NCBI GenBank assembly: GCA_029262575.1
Contig: JAJCZC010000013.1
Span: 1-64,000, forward strand
DNA: 64,000 nt
Direction: 5' to 3'
Source of the DNA: Candidatus Babelota bacterium
GTDB lineage: Bacteria > Babelota > Babeliae > Babelales > Vermiphilaceae
Shown: one piece after another, positions 27,308-34,951 of the stretch
Numbering within the stretch: position 1 is the stretch's first letter
Layout of the letters: each line of letters begins with the position of its first letter
Program-made: the position numbers and the translations under genes
The notes under the pieces: generated by a model
What the model saw: only the letters and a program-made list of their open reading frames with translations
Databases searched by the model: none
What the model was told of the DNA's origin: nothing

Positions 27308-27756
27308 AGAAGATTACTAAAGGTGTGCGAGGAATTAATGCATCAGCTCTTAAATTGGCTTTTAAGCACAAAAATAATAATGTTAATCAAAGAAAAGAGA
27401 ATGATGTATTATTGAATTATCTTTTGCTTAAAAAATTTGCTGAGGACACTTGTTTGATCTGTATGGATACTCCAGAAAAGCCGAAAGCTTTTAGTTGCTG
27501 TTTTGGTGGAGTAGTATGTAAAGAGTGTTATCAAAGTTTGAAGAAACATCGACTTTGCTATAGTTGCGGAAATCTGGATCCTGCACCGGATTTTTGCAAG
27601 CACCAAAAGTGCTTAACCTGTAAGCAGGATATAAAAGATGAGATGTTGGTTCGTTTTGGGTTGCAAGATGTGCAACTTAACAACGATTCGGCAGTTTCGA
27701 ACTCTTTAAGTTCATCTTCTTCATCCAGTTCGGATAAGTTGGTTAAAAAGAAATAA
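27265..27756 (+). CDS. RING-finger-like zinc-binding domain, probably the 3' part of the 26570 gene
   Basis: The 163-codon frame has only a GTG start inside the upstream gene and no SD, so independent initiation is unlikely. It encodes CLICMD, FSCC, VCKEC and CYSC, followed by an extra CLTCK pair. The spacing C-x2-C, C-C, C-x2-C, C-x2-C fits a cross-brace RING variant as in E3 ubiquitin ligases; a His at the usual fourth position is replaced by Cys. A Ser-rich linker and KKK end the chain. With the Skp1-like gene 0.6 kb away, a host-ubiquitin role is a reasonable inference, not shown. Confidence 0.65.
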   Translation: MQLVSCRLGQLEKVKKITKGVRGINASALKLAFKHKNNNVNQRKENDVLLNYLLLKKFAEDTCLICMDTPEKPKAFSCCFGGVVCKECYQSLKKHRLCYSCGNLDPAPDFCKHQKCLTCKQDIKDEMLVRFGLQDVQLNNDSAVSNSLSSSSSSSSDKLVKKK

Positions 27757-27767
27757 TCAAAGAGAAT

Positions 27768-27803
27768 ATTGAGTCCACTTGTTGTGTAATGAGTGGGCTC
27801 AAT
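27768..27803. other. Hairpin after the RING-type gene
   Basis: ATTGAGTCCACT (27768-27779) pairs with AGTGGGCTCAAT (27792-27803), 12 bp with one G-T pair. It lies between the convergent RING-type gene and uvrC. It may act as a weak terminator, but no T-run follows on either strand. Confidence 0.6.
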
Positions 27804-27821
27804 CTATAAAAGTAAAATTAA

Positions 27822-29084
27822 TTAATTGCGAATGTCTTTGTGTCGGCGCAATTTGTGATAACTCACGGCAAAATGATGGGCATAATCACGCAGAGCAATA
27901 AGCGTTTTGCCGATAGGTGTTTTGACGTCTAAAACTATGCCATCTGGGTGTTGTGGCGTGAATAAGGTTTCTTCCCGTTTTGCCAAGCTCGCGAAGAGTG
28001 TATTAGGGAATAGATCTTTAACTGCATTCAATTGGCCCTTGCCGCCATCGATTAAGACCAAATCGGGCAAATCTTCCGGATTTTTATACCGTCTTGAGAC
28101 AATTTCATGCAATGCAGCATAATCATTTTGTTCTTTTAATGTACGAATTTTGAATCGTCTGAAATTATTTTTATCAGGCAACCCATTGCTAAAACGTACA
28201 CACGAGCCAACCAAATATGAACTTTGAAAATGTGAAATATCAAAACAGTCGATAGTGCGAATGGGCTCTTTTGTTTGCAATAATTCTTGCAGTGATTGTG
28301 CAAGTTGCTCTTTATCAATGGGTAATCGCTTTATTTGATGCATGGCGATAAACACGCTTGGCTCATATTTTTCGTGCGAATATTTCACATGCAATGTGTG
28401 GAAAATCATATCAAGATCAAGGACATATTGATGCAATTTCCTTGCTTTTTCAAAGGCGAGTCGCTCGGTATGTTCTTTGATTTTCTCGTTCAATATCTTT
28501 AAAAAACGCTTGTGATTCTTTTTGAGTGCATCTTTGGCCAGTTCTATTCTGAATAGATAATCATGTGTGTCAAACTGATTTTTGCATGAGCCTGCACATC
28601 TGCCAATGTGATAATCAAGGCAGCCATTTGGAATTTTTTTGTTGCAGATTTGTAGCTTAAAGGTGTCGACCAAAAACTTGGTCACCGATCGCGCTTGGCG
28701 TTTGTGCAAAAAGGGGCCAAAATAGAAGCCTTTCTCTTTTTTGTTACGCACAATTTTTAGTTCGGGCATTTCCGATTTAGTGAACATGATATAGACAAAT
28801 GGTTGGCCACTTTTGAGCAAAACATTGAATTTTGGTTTGTGTTCACCAATGAGTTGCGCTTCGAGTAACATTGCTTCAACTTCAGTATTGGTGATGACGT
28901 GGTCAATATCATGTGCTTCTTGCAATAATGCCTGCACTTTCCAATCGCTATTTTTGGCAAAGTAGCTACGGACTCTGTTTTTGAGTGACTTTGCTTTACC
29001 TATGTAGAGAATAGTGTTGTTTTCATCTTTAAATAGGTATACGCCTGGTAATGATGGTAAGTCTTTTGTTTTTAGCTTGTTCAT
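27822..29084 (-). CDS. uvrC: UvrC excinuclease subunit, short form lacking the HhH domain
   Basis: The 420-residue protein has the GIY-YIG nuclease (PGVYLFKD, ILYIGKAKSLKNRV), the Cys-containing link (CLDYHIGRCAGSC), a UVR motif (about 205-235, AFEKARKLHQYV) and the RNase H-like second nuclease. That nuclease shows TIDCFDISHFQ, DYAALHEIVSRRY and VLIDGGKGQL, and ends at RDYAHHFAVSYHKLRRHKDIRN. It cuts both sides of a lesion in nucleotide excision repair. About 180 residues shorter than typical UvrC, it lacks the C-terminal (HhH)2 DNA-binding domain. The truncation point coincides with the edge of the 282-bp repeat. Confidence 0.95.
   Translation of the reverse strand: MNKLKTKDLPSLPGVYLFKDENNTILYIGKAKSLKNRVRSYFAKNSDWKVQALLQEAHDIDHVITNTEVEAMLLEAQLIGEHKPKFNVLLKSGQPFVYIMFTKSEMPELKIVRNKKEKGFYFGPFLHKRQARSVTKFLVDTFKLQICNKKIPNGCLDYHIGRCAGSCKNQFDTHDYLFRIELAKDALKKNHKRFLKILNEKIKEHTERLAFEKARKLHQYVLDLDMIFHTLHVKYSHEKYEPSVFIAMHQIKRLPIDKEQLAQSLQELLQTKEPIRTIDCFDISHFQSSYLVGSCVRFSNGLPDKNNFRRFKIRTLKEQNDYAALHEIVSRRYKNPEDLPDLVLIDGGKGQLNAVKDLFPNTLFASLAKREETLFTPQHPDGIVLDVKTPIGKTLIALRDYAHHFAVSYHKLRRHKDIRN
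27827..28108. repeat. Right copy of 282-bp direct repeat, inside uvrC
   Basis: It matches 26097-26378 with three substitutions. This copy forms the 3' end of the intact uvrC gene. Confidence 0.97.
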
Positions 29085-29125
29085 GCCATCATTTTATCAT
29101 TTTATGCATGGCATGGCTATTTAGG

Positions 29126-30001
29126 CTACTTTTTTTGATCGACCATTTCAAGCATAGCTTCACGAAGTTTTTTCTGTTCCCAGAGCATTTCCCTTTGGAG
29201 CTTAATTTGTTCTTCTTGTGCTTTTTGGTTTAGATATGATGCAATTTTAGTTGACCATGTTGGGTCAGTAACAATGTGCCATATCGACGATTTGCACGTT
29301 TCTTGTTGATTGCGTGCAATTTTTTCTAGCACCGGAATTAATTTACGTGCCTTAGCGTCTTCGATTGTGCGAGCACCGGGTAATGATTTGAGTGCGCTTG
29401 TGATTGAATCGCTTGTATAGCTGAAAAAGTCATGGGCTTTCACATGTGGGTGGTTTTTTGTTGCGAAGACTGACCATATGTTATAAAAGAGTGCTTCTTT
29501 TTTTGTTTTAAAGTAATCGAGCCAGCTTTTTTTTTCAGTGAGTTTTTGGAAGGTTTCATTATAAGCGATATTTGCTATGGCATTTTGCGCGGAGCAAAAT
29601 TTACCTTCCGGCGTGAAGCTAAATGCAAATTTGCTAGCAAGGTAGCCAAGGCCTCCAGCAATAACAACACCTAAATAACTGCCCAGAGAAGGATAATCAG
29701 GATTTTTGCATATACCTAAACCTTGCCCTATCGCCTTGAAAGGGGAAAGAACAATGTTACATGCTTCTTGCAGCATATTTTTCTTTTTTGTGTATTGCTT
29801 CTTTGGATCTACTGCATTGTTAACTTCGTGTATAGCCCAAAAGGACAATAGTGCTGCTACAGCGCCAGATCCATATATAATGGCATCTGTTTTGCCAGAA
29901 TTGATTGGGGTGTATGATAGAGCATCTTGCACAGTGAACCAAGCGTTTAATTGGCCGAAACACGTTATGAATAGCAATGCTGATATATATAACCTTTTCA
30001 T
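29126..30001 (-). CDS. Exported or membrane protein, paralogue of the 30762 gene
   Basis: The 291-residue protein has a signal peptide (ISALLFITCFGQLNA), two hydrophobic helices (IIYGSGAVAALLSFWAI near 42; YLGVVIAGGLGYLASKFAF near 110), then FTPEGKFCSAQNAI and a long helical region ending in a Q/E/K-rich coil. The layout and the PEG[KR][FY] motif match the 267-residue protein at 30762-31565. SD is GGAGG before the ATG at 30001. The family is unknown to me. Confidence 0.7.
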   Translation of the reverse strand: MKRLYISALLFITCFGQLNAWFTVQDALSYTPINSGKTDAIIYGSGAVAALLSFWAIHEVNNAVDPKKQYTKKKNMLQEACNIVLSPFKAIGQGLGICKNPDYPSLGSYLGVVIAGGLGYLASKFAFSFTPEGKFCSAQNAIANIAYNETFQKLTEKKSWLDYFKTKKEALFYNIWSVFATKNHPHVKAHDFFSYTSDSITSALKSLPGARTIEDAKARKLIPVLEKIARNQQETCKSSIWHIVTDPTWSTKIASYLNQKAQEEQIKLQREMLWEQKKLREAMLEMVDQKK

Positions 30002-30129
30002 GAATAGAAACCTCCGTTAGGTAGTAATGACATAGCATATATTGTATATTATGTTTAGATTTTAGGCAACTTGAGTTTGTTTCTGTAGCGGAAGGCCACA
30101 TGTTTTTTTCTATTGGTATTTTTATTTGT

Positions 30130-30665
30130 GGTGCGTTTAGTGTATATGCAGGCACCCGTCTTCGCTAATTCTACTTCGCTAAAGTTACGAAGGAGTAAAT
30201 AGCGACTTCGGGCATGGCAAGATAGATAATAAGTTTGAAGCAAACATTCTTACTTCAGTAGACGGCATTTAGCGTATATGTAGCCCTGAGATCGAACTTT
30301 TATTCGAAGTAGCTGAAAGCGAATTTGGATAAGTGAGAGCGAGGGAGCGGGCCTACTTCGCATAAAGCTTCGTAGCCCAGGCAGGATGAATGTTTTTCCT
30401 TTAGCGTATAGGCAAGGCACAAGATCGAGCCTTTTGTCCGACGAAGCCTTGGCGAAGACGGATGGCGAGAGCGGTGGCCGGCAGGCTACATTTGCCTTTG
30501 CAAGACGTGGCTGAGGGATTATGCACATTAAGAAACTTGCTACGCCTGATAACATGCAACAACACAAAAGTAAATGTAAGCCGTTTTTATACGCGACGAA
30601 AGGTTTCGAAAGGCGAAGCCTTCGTGCCTGGAGTCCAGAGGTATTGGCAAGAATATCTCTGGGAC
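30130..30665. repeat. Composite region of degenerate dispersed repeats
   Basis: The 760-bp gap 30002-30761 contains imperfect repeats. TTTAG(C/T)GTATA units occur near 30138, 30268 and 30401, and related GGAT..GAGAGCG blocks follow two of them. The stretch 30348-30665 is homologous, inverted, to 38215-38728. It ends in a hairpin: CCAGAGGTATT, loop GGCAAG, AATATCTCTGG (30635-30662). Open frames crossing it on the minus strand look repeat-derived, so I do not call a gene. Confidence 0.85.
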
Positions 30666-30721
30666 AAAGTTGATATGCAAAAACAAAAAAGAAATTAAAG
30701 AGGGAAAGACTAAAAATGTAA

Positions 30722-30757
30722 TTAAAAAAAAGTTTGTCCCCGCATGGGGACAAACAA
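30722..30757 (-). terminator. Intrinsic terminator of the 30762 gene
   Basis: On the minus strand a perfect 10-bp stem (GTTTGTCCCC 30732-30741 with GGGGACAAAC 30746-30755, 4-nt loop) is followed by eight T. It starts 5 nt after the gene's stop. Confidence 0.93.
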
Positions 30758-30761
30758 AATT

Positions 30762-31565
30762 CTATCTCCAAGTATTCCATGCAATTTGCTGAGTTGCTAA
30801 CGCCGCACGTTCTTGTGCTTGGCGAGCCAACATCGCATCATACCCTTTAAGTTGGTCAACCCAATCAGGTTCGTTGCGGATAATAGTTATACAACTTTTG
30901 ATGTGCATCATATGTTGTTTGGCATGGTCGATGCATGAGCGTGCCATTTTAACCAATGTTGGATCTTCTGTGCCGTCAATAGCAGCATAAAATAGGCCAA
31001 TAGCATCTTCAAGTGATTTATGATAACGCAGGAAATCATTACATGCTGAAACACGTGGATACGAATGGTGGATGTAGCCATTATCAATATTTTCGATCAA
31101 TGCTTGTTCCGCTTCGATCAAATCTTGCAGTTGTGCATTGTTTATTACATTTTTAAGTTTGTCATGTGCGCGTCCATAACGGCCTTCTGGTTGATAACGA
31201 TACATAAGCCATGCAGCAAAAGCGCCAGTTGAAAGTGCTGCAGCAGTAATAAGGCCAGAAATGATGGTTGGATTATCTGTTGAAAGTGTGACATCTTTTT
31301 TGAATCTGAATAACATGCCGAACCAGCGGAAGGGTAAAAAAGCTTCTCCAGCAACTCTAACTGTTGCGCCAAATTCATTAACATCGCTTAAGAGCCAACT
31401 TAAACCATAAAGAGTTGCGCCACCGGCTGTGAAGCCAGCACCAGCGGTTAGAATGCCGGTCTTTGCAGATGTTTTTGGCTTGAGTGTTAAGATGTTATTG
31501 TCTTTTGCATGCATGGTTGCAGCTAAAGATGCGCAAAGAGCAAGAGCAAAAAGATGCTTGTTCAT
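30762..31565 (-). CDS. Exported or membrane protein, paralogue of the 29126 gene
   Basis: The 267-residue protein has a signal peptide (FALALCASLAATMHA), two hydrophobic segments (about 38-60 and 105-125), then YQPEGRYGRAHDKL and a helical C-terminal domain ending in an R/A/Q-rich stretch. The order signal, two helices, PEGRY motif and helical tail is shared with the 29126-30001 protein; both also have a D/E-P-x-W motif before the tail. No known family recognised. Confidence 0.7.
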   Translation of the reverse strand: MNKHLFALALCASLAATMHAKDNNILTLKPKTSAKTGILTAGAGFTAGGATLYGLSWLLSDVNEFGATVRVAGEAFLPFRWFGMLFRFKKDVTLSTDNPTIISGLITAAALSTGAFAAWLMYRYQPEGRYGRAHDKLKNVINNAQLQDLIEAEQALIENIDNGYIHHSYPRVSACNDFLRYHKSLEDAIGLFYAAIDGTEDPTLVKMARSCIDHAKQHMMHIKSCITIIRNEPDWVDQLKGYDAMLARQAQERAALATQQIAWNTWR

Positions 31566-31755
31566 GTTTTTCCTTTATAAAATGGATAATAATACGATTT
31601 CAACATTATACTTCGTATGTAGTTTTTTGCAAAGGCCGACTGAAGGATCTTTTTTGAGTAATTTTAATTTGCTTTTTTTGAAACATTTGTTTATTTTTAT
31701 ACATAACCATTTTTAAAGTTGTTTTTAATTACATCGTAGCATTCCGGGAGGAATA

Positions 31756-33894
31756 ATGTTCAAAATATTTCGATTTACTCTTTGTTTAAGTTTGCTTGCA
31801 TGTGTGAGCGCATGGGCAAACGTGGGCATTGATTATAAGCGCCTAAAATATTGGGATATGTGCTCACGCGGCATCAAGCAAGAAGATTTGCAAGATGACG
31901 TAGCGCAAGATCTCATTAAAAGCGAAGAGCCAGATTTCACGTTGCCGAGCATTAATGAGCAAGATCGCACATTGATGACCTATGATATTTTGCAACATGG
32001 CAAAACTGATTATTTTACTCCAAAAGGCATCACACAAGATCAACAAGCATCTTTTGATATTTTATATTGTGACTTGGAAGTCTACACCGGTGATGGCAAT
32101 TATCCTGAAGCAAACATTGCAAACATTGTTGATCTCACATGGTCATCAGCAGGATCGGCAGTTTTGCGTAAAATGTTGAGTGTGCCTTTGGCATCATTTG
32201 ATCAAACAACGTTTAAAACACGTCAAGCATTGATCAAAGAATTAGTGCACAATGATGCATTATTTGAGCATGTGGATGGTATGTGTCGCCAATGGGGTGA
32301 TAATGAAGAGCGCATGCTTTCAAATTGGCTTGATACTGATGCGGTGAGCAATGCAGTTTTTGAAAAGTGTTATTGGGAAAAGTCTTGGTTGAAACGATTT
32401 AATAATAACCCATATGCAATGGAAACATTAACTCGTTTAGGCAATTTGGGCACAACATTACAGTTAACCGGTGATGCGATTGTTTACATATGTTATCCAG
32501 CGCTTATGGATTATGCTTTCAAAAAAGCAATTTTAAAAGAAGAAGATGCCTCTGCATGGAACTCTTTGAAAGAAGGGGCTTCTTCTCTCAAAAATTTAGT
32601 GAGCTATCTGTATCCTCCAAAATTTATTGATGGGGTGAGTGGCTTTATTGATGAATTAGATGATGCCTTGATCCAGGAAGTCAATTGGGGCACTATTTCA
32701 CAAGAGCATAAAGATAAGGCATTAAAATATTGGAAGGTTGGCGCTTACACCGTACCCCCTGTTCTTGCAGCAGCTTATATTGGCTTTAAAGCATACACCT
32801 ATAAGAAAGCTCTCACACATGCAAAACAGGTGAAAGACGCAATCAACTTCTTGCAAGAAAAGATGATCGGCATGGGTAATGTTGTACGTTCAGTGCAATC
32901 ATTGCAAACATTAGGCAATGAATATGCTGTTATTGCAGATGGCTTAGTTTCATGGGCTCATGTTGATGACCTATTGCATCGTTCTCAAGAGGATGACTTT
33001 AAGAAGCTTGTCTCATTATTGGATTCAAATACTTTTGCAGGTGAGTCTTCATTCTTCTCTCTTTCAGGGCGCGTATTGGCTGCACAAGAGTTGATGAAAG
33101 CAGAGAAAAATAAGTTTTCGGGCGCAGTTGAAGTTGTTGGTGAATTAGATGCATGTCTTTCTATTGCAAAACTATACCGTCAATGTGCTGACCGTCGCGT
33201 GGGCTACTGTTTTGTTGAACTAGAAAAAACAGCTACTCCTTATATCGATATTAAAGGTTTCTGGAATCCATTTGTTGATCATAATGTTGTTGTGGCTAAT
33301 GATATTGCACTTGGTGGCGAATCAGTTGAGCAAAATGTTGTATTGACCGGTTCAAATACTGGTGGTAAATCAACCGTGGGACTTAAAGGGACATTGATCA
33401 GTTTATATCTAGCACACACTTTTGGGATTGCACCGGCAGAATCTTGCAATGCTTCAATATTCACCGATTTTTGCTCATACTTGCATATTCTTGATAGTGT
33501 TGCATCGGGTGAATCAGCATTCCAGGCAGAAATTAACCGTGCGCAATCATTGATTAAAGCGGTAAACAGTCTCAAAGAAGATGAGTTTGCGTTTATCGTT
33601 ATTGATGAACTGTTCAAAGGGACATCTCCTGAAAAAGGTGCACCAGGTGCTTATAAAGTGATCAAGCATCTTGCAGGACGCAAAAATGTGATCTTCATCA
33701 TAGCAACACACTTTAAGTTGTTAACCGAACTCAAAGATGAAGTTGATTCAGTGAAAAACATGAAGCTTGAAATTTATGAAGATGAGAATGGCAACTTGGT
33801 TAAACCATTCAAACTTGAAGAGGGTATCAGCACACAAAATATTGCAGATATTCTGATGGAATCAGGTTTAGATATTCAAGATCTCGAGTTTTAG
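31756..33894 (+). CDS. MutS-family ATPase with an N-terminal signal peptide
   Basis: The 712-residue protein begins with RFTLCLSLLACVSAWA, a clear signal peptide (LLAC could also be a lipobox). A MutS core/lever domain follows (GSAVLRKMLSVPL near 135; RQALIKEL) with a helical clamp region that contains a hydrophobic helix (about 332-350). The ATPase domain shows TGSNTGGKST (Walker A), a D-S-x-A-S-G-E-S-A-F motif, FIVIDELFKGTSPEKG (Walker B) and ATHFKLLTEL, all matching MutS in order. The mismatch-recognition domain is absent. An excellent SD (GGGAGGA) makes the start secure. Export of a MutS-like ATPase is paradoxical because the periplasm lacks ATP; delivery to a host compartment or membrane anchoring are alternatives. 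Confidence 0.9.
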   Translation: MFKIFRFTLCLSLLACVSAWANVGIDYKRLKYWDMCSRGIKQEDLQDDVAQDLIKSEEPDFTLPSINEQDRTLMTYDILQHGKTDYFTPKGITQDQQASFDILYCDLEVYTGDGNYPEANIANIVDLTWSSAGSAVLRKMLSVPLASFDQTTFKTRQALIKELVHNDALFEHVDGMCRQWGDNEERMLSNWLDTDAVSNAVFEKCYWEKSWLKRFNNNPYAMETLTRLGNLGTTLQLTGDAIVYICYPALMDYAFKKAILKEEDASAWNSLKEGASSLKNLVSYLYPPKFIDGVSGFIDELDDALIQEVNWGTISQEHKDKALKYWKVGAYTVPPVLAAAYIGFKAYTYKKALTHAKQVKDAINFLQEKMIGMGNVVRSVQSLQTLGNEYAVIADGLVSWAHVDDLLHRSQEDDFKKLVSLLDSNTFAGESSFFSLSGRVLAAQELMKAEKNKFSGAVEVVGELDACLSIAKLYRQCADRRVGYCFVELEKTATPYIDIKGFWNPFVDHNVVVANDIALGGESVEQNVVLTGSNTGGKSTVGLKGTLISLYLAHTFGIAPAESCNASIFTDFCSYLHILDSVASGESAFQAEINRAQSLIKAVNSLKEDEFAFIVIDELFKGTSPEKGAPGAYKVIKHLAGRKNVIFIIATHFKLLTELKDEVDSVKNMKLEIYEDENGNLVKPFKLEEGISTQNIADILMESGLDIQDLEF

Positions 33895-33903
33895 TAAAGA
33901 CCT

Positions 33904-33943
33904 AAAAAAAAAGAGGCGCGGAGTTTTCCCACGCCTCTTTTTT
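33904..33943. terminator. Bidirectional intrinsic terminator
   Basis: GAGGCGCGG (from 33913) pairs with CCACGCCTC (to 33937) with one mismatch. Nine A lie on the left and six T on the right. It separates the convergent MutS-like and 33971 genes. Confidence 0.92.
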
Positions 33944-33970
33944 GTGCAATTTTGTTATGCCGATATCTTA

Positions 33971-34939
33971 TTATGCGCCGATAGTGAAGAATGAAAAATT
34001 TCCATCAGCAACGGTGTTAATGGTAAATTGTGAACCGCTCACATTAGCAACGGTGACTGCGTTGCCTTCAGAAAGTAATTGCACAAAGACTTGATAGGTG
34101 CCAGCGCCAGTATATGGTTGTGCGGTTAAATTGACTGTATAGGCTCCGGCACCGGTTCTTGTTACAGTAAAGCCTGTTCCCGAGGTTACTGCGCCAGTTG
34201 CACCAGTCACAGACCCTCGATACGCCGTGAGTGGTTTAGCTTCGCCATTGGTGGCAACAACGGGGTTGAATGCAGTTTCATCGGGTGTAATGGTCATGGG
34301 CGCAATCTTATCTGAAGTTACGGCATTATTAGCTAATTTTACATTGGTGATTGAACCATCAGGAATAGCATTCGCTGGAATCTCGCCAGTTGAGATTCGG
34401 CCATTGTTTGCGATAACTGCGCCGGTGAGGTTATCAACGGTAAGCGCATTCTTGACAATGAGTTTTGTGATACACGCATTGTTGTTGACCACTAAGTCAC
34501 GTGTTGTGATGGTGCAAAAATGTTTGCACTTAATGCGCCGTGTACTTGTTTGCGCAACCAGTTGATCATATTCATCGAGCAATTGATCATACATAAGTTG
34601 TATTTTTGCGCGCAGTGTGCGTTCTTGGGGTGTACGGGTAGTGTGCTCTGATGTTAAGCATGTATGCAATGCGAGCAGCACAGTTTCATAATCAAGTTTA
34701 TGCAATGTAGGATCAAGAAGTTGTGCAACATATTCATCGTTGCATTTGTATCCTTTCTCGTTCCACAGGTCGATTAATGTCTTACATGTTATTCGTACCT
34801 GATTATCGAGCAGTACAATCAGTTCAGGGCTGGCCACGCTGATTTCATCAAGTGGGTCAATTTCTGGGGCAGCTACAAGGCCCGCACTTGTAAAGCTTGC
34901 ACTAATAACGAGCAAGCTGATTAAATAGCGAAATTTCAT
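33971..34939 (-). CDS. Exported protein with tail-fibre-like C-terminal repeats
   Basis: The 322-residue protein has a signal peptide (YLISLLVISASFTSAG), a helical domain with four Cys (about 25-140), then a beta-rich region. That region contains PDGSITNVKLANNAVTSDKI, a pattern common in phage tail fibres and other trimeric surface stalks, followed by a Thr/Gly-rich beta domain. It lies 12 nt after the haloperoxidase-like gene and is probably cotranscribed. A trimeric surface or adhesin role is inference. Confidence 0.65.
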   Translation of the reverse strand: MKFRYLISLLVISASFTSAGLVAAPEIDPLDEISVASPELIVLLDNQVRITCKTLIDLWNEKGYKCNDEYVAQLLDPTLHKLDYETVLLALHTCLTSEHTTRTPQERTLRAKIQLMYDQLLDEYDQLVAQTSTRRIKCKHFCTITTRDLVVNNNACITKLIVKNALTVDNLTGAVIANNGRISTGEIPANAIPDGSITNVKLANNAVTSDKIAPMTITPDETAFNPVVATNGEAKPLTAYRGSVTGATGAVTSGTGFTVTRTGAGAYTVNLTAQPYTGAGTYQVFVQLLSEGNAVTVANVSGSQFTINTVADGNFSFFTIGA

Positions 34940-34951
34940 AACGTATCCTTA

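Noticed and set aside
30250-30780. Minus-strand open frame of 176 codons
   Set aside because: It crosses the dispersed-repeat region and the terminator of the 30762 gene, has no SD, and its sequence is explained by repeat DNA.
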